Notes under the pieces: model-generated | What the model was told of the DNA's origin: nothing | The model's database searches: none | The model's input: only the letters and a program-made list of their open reading frames with translations | Shown: positions 22,950 through 41,100 of the stretch, in pieces | Layout: every line of letters starts with the position of its first letter | Numbering within the stretch: the stretch's first letter is position 1 | From: Arenicola marina | Taxonomy: Eukaryota; Annelida; Polychaeta; Arenicolidae | Assembly (NCBI GenBank): GCA_964019135.1 | Contig: OZ025264.1 | Span: 1,798,001 to 1,862,000, forward strand | DNA length: 64,000 nt | Direction of reading: 5' to 3' | Translations under genes and position numbers: made by a program

Positions 22950-25900
22950 GTGTGGAGATCGGCTCCGGGTTCATTTTGAGGAATGGTAGGGACAAAAGCT
23001 GGTGTTTGCGTATTTATTACGCAAATCAATGGACGAATTATAAATATATTACAATGAGGGTCAGGCTGTTAACATAACATAACATATATATATGTTTAAT
23101 GGATAAAACAAGGGTAATGCAGCTATAGCTGTGTTAATGCGATGACCTCACATTAGAATTTTCATAGCAATACATCTATACCATCAAAACGTTAAAGCGT
23201 AATATTGTAAAGTGATGTGCCTTGCATAGTAATAACAAGAGGTGTAGTAGCTGTCAGTCCTAACCCGTTGAACCAAGTCGCGGAAAAAGGAGGTGCAAAT
23301 CGTTGGTATATGCGATATGATATGATATGTAAGTAAGTGTTATCTGCTATGTTACAACGATGTGTAACATCAGGTGATCAGGTGATTTATGTACCATTAG
23401 CAATCTGCTAAGGTATACATCAACATACATTGCTTACCAGAAAGTTTATTCTCTGCAATGTACAGTTTTTTTTATCACAACGCGTTGCTTTATTACAACA
23501 GCCGGTTGCGTAACAGTGAACAGCTGGTGATCGGCGAACGACTCTAAATAACCGTTGAGTATATCGGTTAAGACTAAGCGGTTGCTCACCCAAAGAAAAC
23601 GAGGTTTGGAGAAATGTTACAGTGCAGACGGTGTAACGATGATCTAGAAGGTACACATTGGAGAGCATTTGTGTGGATGTTTCCCAATGATCTAAACGGA
23701 AAGGCGGTTATTTAGCCAGAGCCAGCATTCTCTAGTTTTAAACATTGCTCCGGGAGTAGGTACAATCGGGACTGTATGTAACCGATGTGAGAGTGAACGT
23801 CCAAGATTAAAATTTTGACAGGGGTGTAATAAAGAAATATATATATATATGTATCTATATATATAACTGCTTAGAAAGTGAATTTCATTTCATATGTAAA
23901 TATCCGGAATATTTACACCTGACGTATATTGCAGAAGTAAATGTAGATTAGAATAGAGCTAATTGAGAATGTAAATGTAAATTTGTAATTATTTCTAAAC
24001 CAGAAACGTTCAAAATTGAAAATGTATCTACCCACAGGTTATGCAGTTTGAGAATCTTATGATGTCCTATGTTAATAAGACTGTGTGCCTGCATCCCCAG
24101 TGAATGGTACGCTTCAAGAGGTTCCTGGACAACCTGTTATCGTTTATTCCTGAAATTTGATTGTACTTGTTCTCTTCTCAGTCTTAAAACTATAATTCAG
24201 AGGATTAACGTACAGTAATTTGCAGCTACTGTACGTTATTGTAAATCTCTTGAAATAAATACACCTTTTAAATAAAAGAAACAACTATAATTTGTTGTTC
24301 TTATGGAACTTCAGGAAAACGATATGATCTGAAGGATGATAACATGTATGACGGTGACGAAGTTGTTGGCTTAGTTCCATGTGGTCAGCATATCCATGCA
24401 TTGAATACAGGAACCTAAAGGTGTATATTTCTGGCTCTTGTTACTGAACCCACCCTGTTACCGCAGATTGCACAGATTCATGCAGCATTCTATAGATTTC
24501 TGCGGTATTCTGCTGAATAATGCCGTATCCTATAGTGTAGTGAAATAAGTTACACAATATTGTAGTAGCAGATACAGGTTTATGTAGAATACTACAGGAA
24601 GTGTTTTTTTTTGCAGAATACTGTAATGACTGCTTAAGTATTCTGCTGTATTCTACAAAGTTAACGTCTACATGCAATGGTACCAATCTACAGCATACTA
24701 CAGTGGACCTCAGTCACTCAAAAGAGTAATCCACAAAATCCCACAGTATTGATCGAAACAGACTATTCTACAGTATCATGTAGTACTACAGGGGACACTA
24801 CATACATATAGAATACACTACAGGATTCTACGGAATTAATTGGGTTCCACTACGGGCACGGTCTCCTACTGTATACAAATGTTGTATGCCACAACCGACC
24901 TCCAGTACGTAGTACGAACAGTGTGCTAGTAAGCTAGTTTACAACTGTTGTGTTTGCATGCTGATCATGCTGAATTCTGGTTATAGTGATCCCCAAGTCC
25001 TGCAGTAGTTGTGTAGTTCCATATATGCTACGTAGACCGAGCCTTGTTCCAAGGCACCAATGGTAAACTGTAACCGGAGGCAAATGCTACCACTTGGGTG
25101 AGCTACCGAACGCGGCGATGTTATTAATAATAAACGCCGACATTTGCATTGCAATGACTTTCTTTGGGCGGGAAAATGGTGATATGGTGATTTTCGCTTT
25201 GATCCATGATGCGGGAGAACATCCTATAGAGTCTATAGGCAGTTATAGTACATATCAAGAGGTTTCTGAAAAGGTCACTGAAAACTTACGACAGGGGGCT
25301 CTCGATCTGCTCTCTGAAACTTGCGGCCTGGGCGGGGCGGCGGCACACATCAGATGGCCTTGATTTTGCGTGAGAAACGGCATTCTTCGGCATTGAAAAG
25401 ATGTCGACATTAACAGTCCTTCACAACAATCGTCGAAATCCTTGTAAATAACAGATTAGATGAATACTTTATCAGTTTTGTCAATTTGATAGAACAGGTA
25501 TATTTTCAGGGGGATAGGTAAATCTCAACACCACGTGTCCGACAGGACAGGCGACATCCAATATTAATGTCTCTCCCTGTTACTCCACACTTTTCTTGCG
25601 ACTGGGATGCATTGTAAGTGACAGTTTGTCTGTGGCTGGTGACAGCGTGGGGAGAGATACCTACCCAGGCCACGCCATAGACTGACGTCGTTATCTCACC
25701 TACAACAATGGCTTCACACACAGTATTGCCAGAGTCATCGTTCATAATATGTAATTATTAATCCTTTCCGACGCTGACCAAAACATATGATACATTTTTA
25801 TTATATAGGAATAAAACTTCTTTAATGAAACACGTCTCGTTACATGCCAGTTTTAACAGGCATCCAGTTGTAACTCCCTCCCTGCGATACAACATTCAAT

Positions 25901-26840
25901 GTCAGTAAACCATTGATATGATACCGATTATTACATAGATCATGCGGTGACTAATTATCTACACATCTTAATTCCCACGTTTCCATGCATCACTGCTGTG
26001 TGGCCGATTTATGTTGAAAGGGATACATTATTTTAGTTTATCGCTTTCCAAATTGTACAGTCAGTCAATGGATGTTTGACTTATCCTGTAAAATGAAAAA
26101 AAAACTCTTTAAAAATGTTTTAGCACTAACAGACACGTTTTATCTACTTGACTCCATTAACATTTCAGGGACTCTGTGTTAGGTTCTGGTACAACCAATC
26201 AGAAATTTAGTAGGGATTTAGTTAACGTTCAATCTATCATCCATTATCAGTGACCTGTCTAAAGGGAGTGATGGTAGCTCTAGGTCTAGCTTCATAGAAA
26301 ACTGAGAAACCTTCATAATATTGCTGTTTCTGCGTATATCAGTCTTCCTTATACCGGTTATACAGTCTTATTAATGTTTTGCTATGTGTTCTTTACTATT
26401 ACCATCTGCGCATAACTTTGAAATTCTAAAAACTGAAAGTGAATCTTGAACTGAAGCTACACATATAAATATAAATACGTAGTACAGCGTGCGACTGTGT
26501 GACACTTAATTTAGCCAGTCGCTAAATATCTTACTTCCAAAGTTGCATGCATACGTTGAACCAAAGACGCTAGTGGGCACGTTAACACTAAAGAGATATG
26601 TGGGGTGCATTTGAATTAATAATCAACTCAAATCAAAGTGTTGCACGGAGTTAGGTATTTTATTGGTCCTTCATCAATTATCTGTAGCAACACTTTATTT
26701 TTGTTAGCAGATTTATGACAAATAAAAACCTTTTAACCGACCTACCGATCAAAAGATTTCTGCGACGCAATCGGCAAGGTTGGTTCTCCAATATATGAAT
26801 TGTATGATTTCGTATTTCACGTTTTTCGAGGAGCCACAAC
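22950..26840. other. Intergenic between convergent P450 genes A and B
   Basis: No recognised gene. 24440-24860 is rich in irregular copies of CTACAG, TACTACAG and ATTCTGC in both orientations. TA repeats lie at about 23840-23865. Candidate polyA signals for gene B (minus strand AATAAA) are at 26659-26664 and 26694-26699. An 89-codon open frame at 25094-25363 has no recognisable feature and no partner. Confidence 0.5.
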
Positions 26841-26844
26841 TCTC

Positions 26845-32835
<5,991 letters not shown>

Positions 32836-32839
32836 CTGG

Positions 32840-34375
32840 CGAATGTCAAGCAAATTATGAATATAGCAATCTGTACCTTAATGATTATAATGGTGGTAAC
32901 ATTGCTGATGGTTATTTCAGCTACATCTACTGAAAAATTGTAGCTGGTTACGAAACTAACACACGAGACACGGTGGCACTGCATATCTAATGTCGCCAAA
33001 TACGACGACGTGGTGCAGCTCAGGTTTAGGTAAGACCAATGTGTGTGTCACATCGTGGCAATGGGAAGAGTCAAGGTACAGAAACGCCAATGATTTAACA
33101 CATGACAACATATATTTCATATGTAGTTAACATTCACACAGTCATATGGAAAACCGATGCTTCATAATAGCTCACGATATAACTCACGCCCAACCATTTC
33201 TACGGTACATTTACGGCACAATATTACGATAAACTTTACCTATTGTGGCATTTGCAAACACTGATAACCTCGGTCTGGAAACTTGGTTAATTTATATTTT
33301 CGAAAGTTTATGCCAATATTCCATATTTGCATCGTGACATGTGAATAGTTATTTGGCGACGGCTGCGGCCTTCAATAGCATGGCCTCTATAAATGGACGC
33401 TAATTTTCGCTCAAAAGGGCATCCTTTTCATCAGAACTGTCTGTTCCCTAGGGGTATCGTTTTCATTCGAAATGTCTGCTTCATATGATATTTTCTTCAT
33501 GAGAAATTTCCGCTCTCTCAGGCATCACAGGACAACCAGGGATCCCCCCGCCCTATCAGATTTTTATAATAATGCCCCCCTCTCCCCCACTCATTCTGCT
33601 CCACCTCCTCACTCCTCGCCGCCGGATTATCAGCATATTTTGCCTCCCATGTTCCTCACTGTCCACGCGGGCTGATCAGCGTGTTGTAAAGCGGGCGACC
33701 CGAGCGTAGGGGGCGATGTTGGATGGGATGCAGAGATCTCCGACAAAGTTTGGGGAGGGAGGGCGGGGGACAGGGTATTAGCCAGAATTTATTTTCTGCC
33801 AGCCCACAATTTGTCTTTTTAAAAACAAATGTTGCATTGTGCACCAAAGATACACCAAGGTGTACTAATTAGAACAGGGCACAGGGCGCGAACAGGGCGC
33901 GAGTCCATCAGCTCGCGGTTTGAGCTCGCAATCCTATAAACAAAAATTGTTTTCGATGCCATATAAACTGTGAGTGGTACGATTTTCTTCTAAACCTCCT
34001 GATGAAAGGGCCCTTTTTGGGAGGGTAAACATCACAAGTGCGCGCTAAAATCAAAATCGGCCCGCCAAAATTGAAACGGGTCTCTGGCTAACACCCTTCT
34101 CATCAGACCGTCTGCGTAATCAAAAGAAGAAGTATTTGAGCAGTTATGTCATATCAAGATTCTCCCTTCAATGTCTTGTTCATGATATTTTTAATACTTT
34201 GTCCAAAAAAGTTCCACTTTAGGCCTTTACGCCCTTGATGACAAGCCGCATACGGTCTGGGTATGCCGGGCCGTGTGTTGAGAGTCGGTGAGCAAAGCCG
34301 GGTTGTTCCCCTCTGGTAGTTACGCCATCAGTCGCTAGGTGGCGCGCAGGCCAGAAGTGGCGGAACGCTAAAGTA
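32840..34375. other. Spacer upstream of gene B
   Basis: No gene recognised. The promoter of gene B should lie near 32840-33200, but no clear TATA box is placed at a useful distance from the ATG. 33500-33800 is C-rich on one side and G-rich on the other. Confidence 0.4.
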
Positions 34376-34703
34376 CCTTATCAAATTAACTGTATCGCTA
34401 CGCTTAAAAATAGAACTAAACTATGCCTGGCTAAACTTCAAGGTACTTGAGAAATCTGCTAGATAACATAAAAAGATAGCTAAACTATTCATAAAGATAC
34501 GTTAAAAACCTGGATTCTTCTTTCCTTCTCTATCTAAACTTTCTCTCTCTCTGTTACCGCTTCTGGCGGAAGTTTACAAACTCACCCAAGCCTCCTACCG
34601 AGTTAGCGTCTTACTTCCTGCCCTGCTACCCTAACTCCCCCTAGCGAGTGCTCTTCAACTTATCCTGACTTACGCTGCCGCTATCCGCTAGATGGCGCCA
34701 CTG
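34376..34703. mobile_element. Unclassified repeat element, copy 2
   Basis: Direct match to 9955-10285, ending at the same TAGATGGCGCCACT. Only this part is shared; the minisatellite side is missing here. Confidence 0.75.
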
Positions 34704-34817
34704 GGATAAGTTCAAACCGTTACACATGCAATTCATGTATGCACACAGCTATGTCCAGCCCGAAGAATCCATTAGCGTTTGAGATACACGATATGCGGGT
34801 CAAAGGTTAGCAGGCAT

Positions 34818-34872
34818 ATATATATATAATTATATATATATATACATGTCCATATATAATTATGATATATAT
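34818..34872. repeat. AT-dinucleotide tract
   Basis: Interrupted TATATA runs that can pair with themselves. Confidence 0.9.
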
Positions 34873-34944
34873 GACGTCAAGTAGCATGAAGTGGGAGGTC
34901 TACATTTGTTTACACGCCATATTGATGCATACATATCAGTCATG

Positions 34945-35407
34945 CGAATATAACAATAGCGCGAGTTAGCGAGAACGAGTTCATCTACAGGTTGATGAAG
35001 GGAGGTTAACGCCATGCAAAACTCGCGCTATTACTGTTATAACGAGTTGAATTTAAGTTCTAGTTTACCTCACATATGTGCTGAGCGTTAACATGTCCGT
35101 TCACTTCTTTGGTTGAATTCGCATACAACGTTCGAAGTAAAGTCGTTTAGCGCTTACAGGCCTTCCCAGATCTTGTGAGCCAGTCGCCTTCTTAGCACTA
35201 TAAGGTATCGTGACCAAGAAAGGGCACGCTAGGCAACTAGGCGGATAGGCGGGCCATTTAAATCAATCACCAACATTATTTTGTGCGTGATGTCATGTTT
35301 CATTGTTCTACGCTATGTAACTATGGCAACGATTGTCTATTGAAAAGGCCGAAGGGCGTTTTGGGTCAGATTACAGGATTTCAGCGGCCTTCAGATTCAA
35401 TGCTATG
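34945..35407 (-). repeat. Second copy of the gene B intron 9 repeat
   Basis: Matches 27745-28110. Contains an inverted pair, taacaatagcgcgagtt against aactcgcgctattactgtta, over 34952-35042. A more divergent third copy seems to lie at about 43120-43240 in gene C intron 3. Confidence 0.7.
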
Positions 35408-36344
35408 GGGCCATAAAGTCTCGTTCGCCTAGACTTCCGGTTTACTCATTTTGGGGACAAACAAACGAAGAACGTGTTCGGAACGAGTTTAGAATATCTG
35501 CGCACACTGGTATCCTGACTATCTGTGACGTAGGCGTGATGTGTATGTTACGCAAAGAGTGAGACTGGGAACCAGACTACCTGCGCTAGAGCCAGGCGCC
35601 GAGGGGTGGGTCCATTGCGGAAGGCCTGGCGATATAATTAAGAATATTTAAGAAATATAGCTGCCAAAAACGGATAGACGACATATTTTTCATTCATTTG
35701 CGCCACCACAATGACTAATATTTGTTAAGACGGGCCAACGCGGCTGGGAAACTAACGTTTTTTGGCATTTCCTACGAAAACGAGACATTATGAGACGTTA
35801 TTGGCGTAACGCTTCAAACAGAAAACTTACAAAGAATGAAGAACTTTGTCTTTTCGTGATCCAAAAGTGATACGAAAACATCATATTGGTCTTAATTTAC
35901 CTTTACCATGTGGTTTAATGACGTGTCCGTGTGTTGTTACTCCATGCGCTGCACATTTCGACAGCGGAATGGTTAAGTCGATCATTTGCTCTCGCCATTT
36001 TTGTTACCGCGGAGGCACGTGAAACTTTGTGACGTCACTCGCAGTTTGGAGAACTCGCGAAAGCCCGGGTGCAGGGCTAAATTTAAAACGCTATTTTTAG
36101 CTTTCGAGTGTTGTGAAGACGGCTTTGTCTTTGTATATTCCCAAAGTTCTGCGCTCCATCGCCTCCAAATATTTTAACGTCTATCTCCCATAGCCATGTT
36201 TAGTGAAATGGTAATCATAGTCTTTAGAATAAACCTGGAAAGAAATGGAATTAACGCTGCCTATAGTTTTAGATGGAGCACGTTTGTTTGTTTGTCCCCA
36301 AAATTGAAGTCTCGCGGCCCGATCGCGAGCACTGTATAGCCCTA
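35408..36344. mobile_element. Non-autonomous DNA transposon in the B-C spacer
   Basis: Interrupts the duplicated intron 9 segment. The ends are inverted: GGGGCCATAAAGTCTCG on the left against GGGCTATACAGTGCTCG (reverse complement) on the right, followed on both sides by attttggggacaaacaaacg or its near match. The target duplication is short (TAT or CTAT). No transposase frame. The empty site is seen in gene B intron 9 at about 28124. Confidence 0.75.
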
Positions 36345-36389
36345 TTGTACTAGTTAACACGACCATCAACTCGTAATAATAAAGAATAA

Positions 36390-38160
36390 TCTGTGTATAA
36401 TCAGTTTATAAACGTTTTACTTGTTCAGTGTGTGTTGCTGCACCAGCACTAGCACCAGTCCCAGATAGCTCGTTATAGATAAGTCTTGTTCAAGGAGATA
36501 TTGCTATTAGGCCTAATTTCAATTAATGTTGCGAAGATCGTGGATACAGGTTTGGCCAATCAACAGGTAATGAGCCCCCCTCCCCCCATGACATAAAAGC
36601 ACCTGCCGTACCTTTAAGTCACAACCGCGGTGCACATATTCTGCCACTTCATCGCAAATGTTAGTCAGTGGATTTGTCATAACGGGCGGTTTCAAGGTTC
36701 GAATTTACAACCTGCAACGATCTCCGAGGAGTTCAGGTAGTGTATTTGGATTTGCATCAGTGTACGCGAGCAAAAGTCGAATACGGTTACAGCATGTGAC
36801 ACATGAGTGGTAGACATAGCCGTCAATGTTCGCGGTGTGCTAGATAAGTGGTAAAATGTGACAAATATATGCCAAAGACTCGCATGGGACTTGTGGAAAC
36901 CTTATGACATACACACACACACACACATTTGCATCTAAATCACAATTCATTGACTATACTTACAATTGTAGGCGTCTAAATGCAGTGCCAGTGACTCAGT
37001 TATGGAGTGACGACCAATATCTAAACATCACCAGGCCTTGTTCTCTGGTACTCCAGCCATTGTGTTATATATATAATAATGTAGGCCAGTATCCGTCTTG
37101 GGTGCACGGCCTGGCCCCATGTCAATACCACTCGTTGCAGGGCTAGCTGGTACTTGACTGGGTACATTAAGTGCAGGGCAAGTCTGGGTCAAGTCGCGTC
37201 CTCGTGAGTATGACAGGCAGTTTGAATATTGACTCAGTGTCAGTTGGGAAATATAAATTACTTTATTTTGCCCTTTATCTTGAAAGTAAAATGACAAAAT
37301 AAAGGACGGTACACGAGCAACGGAAGGAACACGCGGCTAGTTCTGTCATGTGTATAGGATACTAACCTATATGCGCACTCATACAGGTGGCCGTTGTTTT
37401 TTCACTCCTGATTCATGATGATGTTGGTGCCACCTATACAGAATACCAAGTATATTGTTTGATAGTGTGTCAACATTGTGATATTAACGGTCCAAATCTC
37501 CCTATTTGCAAGAAAATGTGGATATTAACAAAAAAATTTAATGAACTTGTCGACATCGTAGACCAGTTTGTTAACGATGAGTAGAACAATTGAAAAGTGT
37601 GTTGTCTTCAATTATATTTAAACATTTGTGACATCCGCAGCGTCTTCATCAAAGTTGCTATTACATCAAATTGGGCGGGGGAAGGCTATTGTGAGGTCAG
37701 AGGGAGACGCGCATTCAAACGACCATCATGCAACCCGGTTACCTCAGCCAATAGCACATCAGACCGGTGATCGTAGAGTCGTCAATGCGTTCGACCCCAG
37801 CCCGTTGTTCCTTTTTCACAACTATTTTCTCGGAGTAACAAGGTGATTTCCAAGGTAGTCAGTTCTTGCAGAGAAATTCTCTACCAAAATCTTTGATTCT
37901 ACGGTTCAATCGGAAGATTAATGCATGCAGTCCCGCCCGTTCGCATGTTTACTTATGTTGCGATAACATTTAATATCTTGATGCCTCGTGGCAAAGTTAC
38001 GTCATTTGCACATAGATTTCATATAGCGTAAAACGATATGGTGCACATAACAGTGGCGATGTGATACACGTCATTGTACACAAATCAGTGAACATCGTCA
38101 GTGGGCACAGTCTTCGCCAATCTCGTACGTGGTAGGATTTCAATTTGTTATCTACGCGCT
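36390..38160. other. Spacer downstream of gene C
   Basis: No recognised gene. A CA microsatellite lies at about 36906-36928. A candidate ATTAAA (minus strand, 37969-37974) could serve gene C polyadenylation. Open frames of 60 to 90 codons here have no domain. Confidence 0.4.
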
Positions 38161-38165
38161 TCTCG

Positions 38166-41100
38166 TTAAAACATCGTTTCGCGCTGTTTCAGGAACAACT
38201 TCATCCCCGTCTTTGTTCTCAAGACCAGCTCAGGCAGTTTCTCCACTTGGTGACTGTCGTCCATAGTGAGGTCAAAGCTGCGGTAGGACAAATCGGATAA
38301 AAAATAACCCATTAAGATGAGGTACATAACGGATACGATCACATGATCTTGTTAGTGAACTTCATTGCAATATGTACGATACGACATCTGGTGCTGTTAA
38401 AAACCAAAGAGACAAAAAATCGTTGATTCTCTCTCTATATATATATTTAAGAATATATATGTGTATACGTTACTGTATTTTACGCAACAACTGCATGTGA
38501 TAAAACTAACCTGTGAAGAATCTTAGCAACCGTAACTTTCATCTCGTGCATTGCGAAATTTTGGCCAATGCAATTCCTGCAATTTGGGTAGAACATTTGC
38601 GAATAAAATTGGTGGCACAACACAAAATATGGCGCCTTACATAATATAACCACCCGCCTTTGTTGTAATACATAGTATATTAAAAGACTTGAAAAATGGT
38701 TCATTGTTGTGATAATTTGTTTAAGGTCACAGATGAAATCAAAGACGATAGTTAGAGGACACTTAGCTTGTGTTGTAGGATAACTTACCTGGGTCCCGCG
38801 GAGAACGGTAGGAAGGCATGTGAGTCCATTTTGGAAATATTTTCCGTCAGAAACCTATCAGGGCGAAATTCCTGAAGATGAAACATAACGTAATATATCT
38901 CTAACTGGAAACTAATGTTCCAAAGTACTGCCCGAAGGAATAGCTGAGGCCTTGAACGACTGATCTCGTCTCTAGCGTGATGGATCCGAACTTAAATATT
39001 GATCAAACCATTGGCAAGTTCCTTGGCAAAGGTAAGAATAAAACAAGTGGTACACTGAGACGGGATACAGTTTACGTGCAAACACATTATACGCCTAGGA
39101 ATATATGTGGTTCATGATAAGGAGCGTTGCTATAGTTAGAACTGGTAAGTAAAGTTCGATAAAATAAAGGTTCCCCAACAATATGATCAAAGCGGGATTT
39201 GAGTATTTTAACCGGAATTTAAACTACGGTAATGCCAAAAATCACATACTAATTGCACAGGTAACGTGACGCATTGCATGGTATTTAGTTAGTATATTAA
39301 CCGTGGTATTGTCACGTGAGACATCTGATATTCAATAATGGCATTTTTTGATGAAAAGTGTGCCATCAAAGACATATGTCCAAGCAGAGATATTTATGTA
39401 CAAGAAAGCCCCGAAGAAATATAGAAGGCTTGTTGGCAACTACGATCTCCACAAGCTATACAATGGTCGTAAATGGTAATGCAGCTATGTACAAAGGAAA
39501 CAAGAACCAATTCATCTGTAAGAGACAATTCGTATGATTTTGACAGATAATGACATATGCTTTAAGCACGTATGCATACTGAAAATGAAACACATTGGCT
39601 TAATTTAATTATGAGGTGTTGCATTGAACTTTGTCATGTATCCAGCATCACAGACGATTAAAAAAGAGGGAATCAAACGAATGCGATATTTGTGGCGACG
39701 TGCAACTGTCCACGAGCAGACATAATTTGTAATATCGTGGAATGTAGAATAGCCTGGGCATTCCATGAGATGTACTAGCTGTTTCATGCAGTGTGAAAGT
39801 GTTATAATATCACTCACATGCAATGTTTGTTAAAAAGATTGGCTGGTCCGACAAAATGATCAACGTTATGTTGTCAAAAGATTCATGTTCTTGCAGAACT
39901 TAAATTTCGAGGATCGTGTATCACCTGGAGCTACGATTTTGAAAAAGGAAATAAAGAAGTTAACAAAACAGAACGAAGAAATAACAACCGAGTGTGACAT
40001 GACAATTGTAACTACGGTAAGTTATTGCACCAAAATACATCAGATACTAGATATTCACGATGCAAGCGGGGCCAGCCCGGTAGCTCACTGGGTTAGAGCG
40101 CTCGCCTTGAGTGATCTGACGACGTTGATCGAGCCCCGCTGAGGCCATGTCTGTGTGGTCGCAGGGTAAAGATCCCATGTTCTTCTTCGCAAAGTCTAGG
40201 GGTTACCTCAAGGAACATGGTTTCCATCCCCCTTCCTTCTCCAATTGACGCAATATGACCAAAAATGGTTAAAGCGTCCTGAATAAGTATACCACCCACC
40301 AACCAACCACGATGCAAGCTCACCGCATGGCCACTTCCCCAGACATCTGGGTTGTGGTGTAATCCGATGATGTTGATAACAATTTCGGTATTTGGAGCCA
40401 GTTGGGCGCCTTCCAGAGTGAACGGCTTCGTGTTCTCACGCCCCGTGGACGGCACTGGAGGTGAAACTCTAATGGATTCCTTGATGCACATGGTCAGGTA
40501 GGGAAGACCCTTCACGTCCTCCCTGCAGCGGGAAAACATTAAGACGTAATTAAAACATTATGCAGGGGCCGATCCACGAATTTTAAAGGGTGGAAAGGGG
40601 GGGGGGCGTCCGAAGTTGCACCCGTGGGGTGGGAGGGGGGGGGGGGGGGGTCTGAAGAAAATCACCACATAATACGACTGGGAGAGCCAGCTGTATTTTG
40701 ACGACTCCTCCTGGATCTCTATCCTGGAACTATAGAGTACGTATAATAACTTCAGTGACTGTGCATACTATTAATGATGTGCTTAATTCCGGAAGTAGTG
40801 CCAGAAAGTGCAGTCTTATAGATAAATACCACGTGATGGTGTTCGTGTCCCGCCCTGCCAGGAGCTCATCCACTTCCTGTTGTGCCTTCCTCTGATAGAC
40901 TGGGTGTCTGGCCATGTGGTACAGCGTCCAGCTAACGCCGCTCGCCGTCGTGTCGTGCCCTGAACAGAGGAAGTCAGTTACGAATGTTATATTACAAAAT
41001 ACACTTGCCCAGCGATGTTGAATTCCAATTATAGCATATCTTTCCCACATTGTGTAGTTACTTGTTCGTGAACATCAGGAAAGCAGCATATTAAATATTT

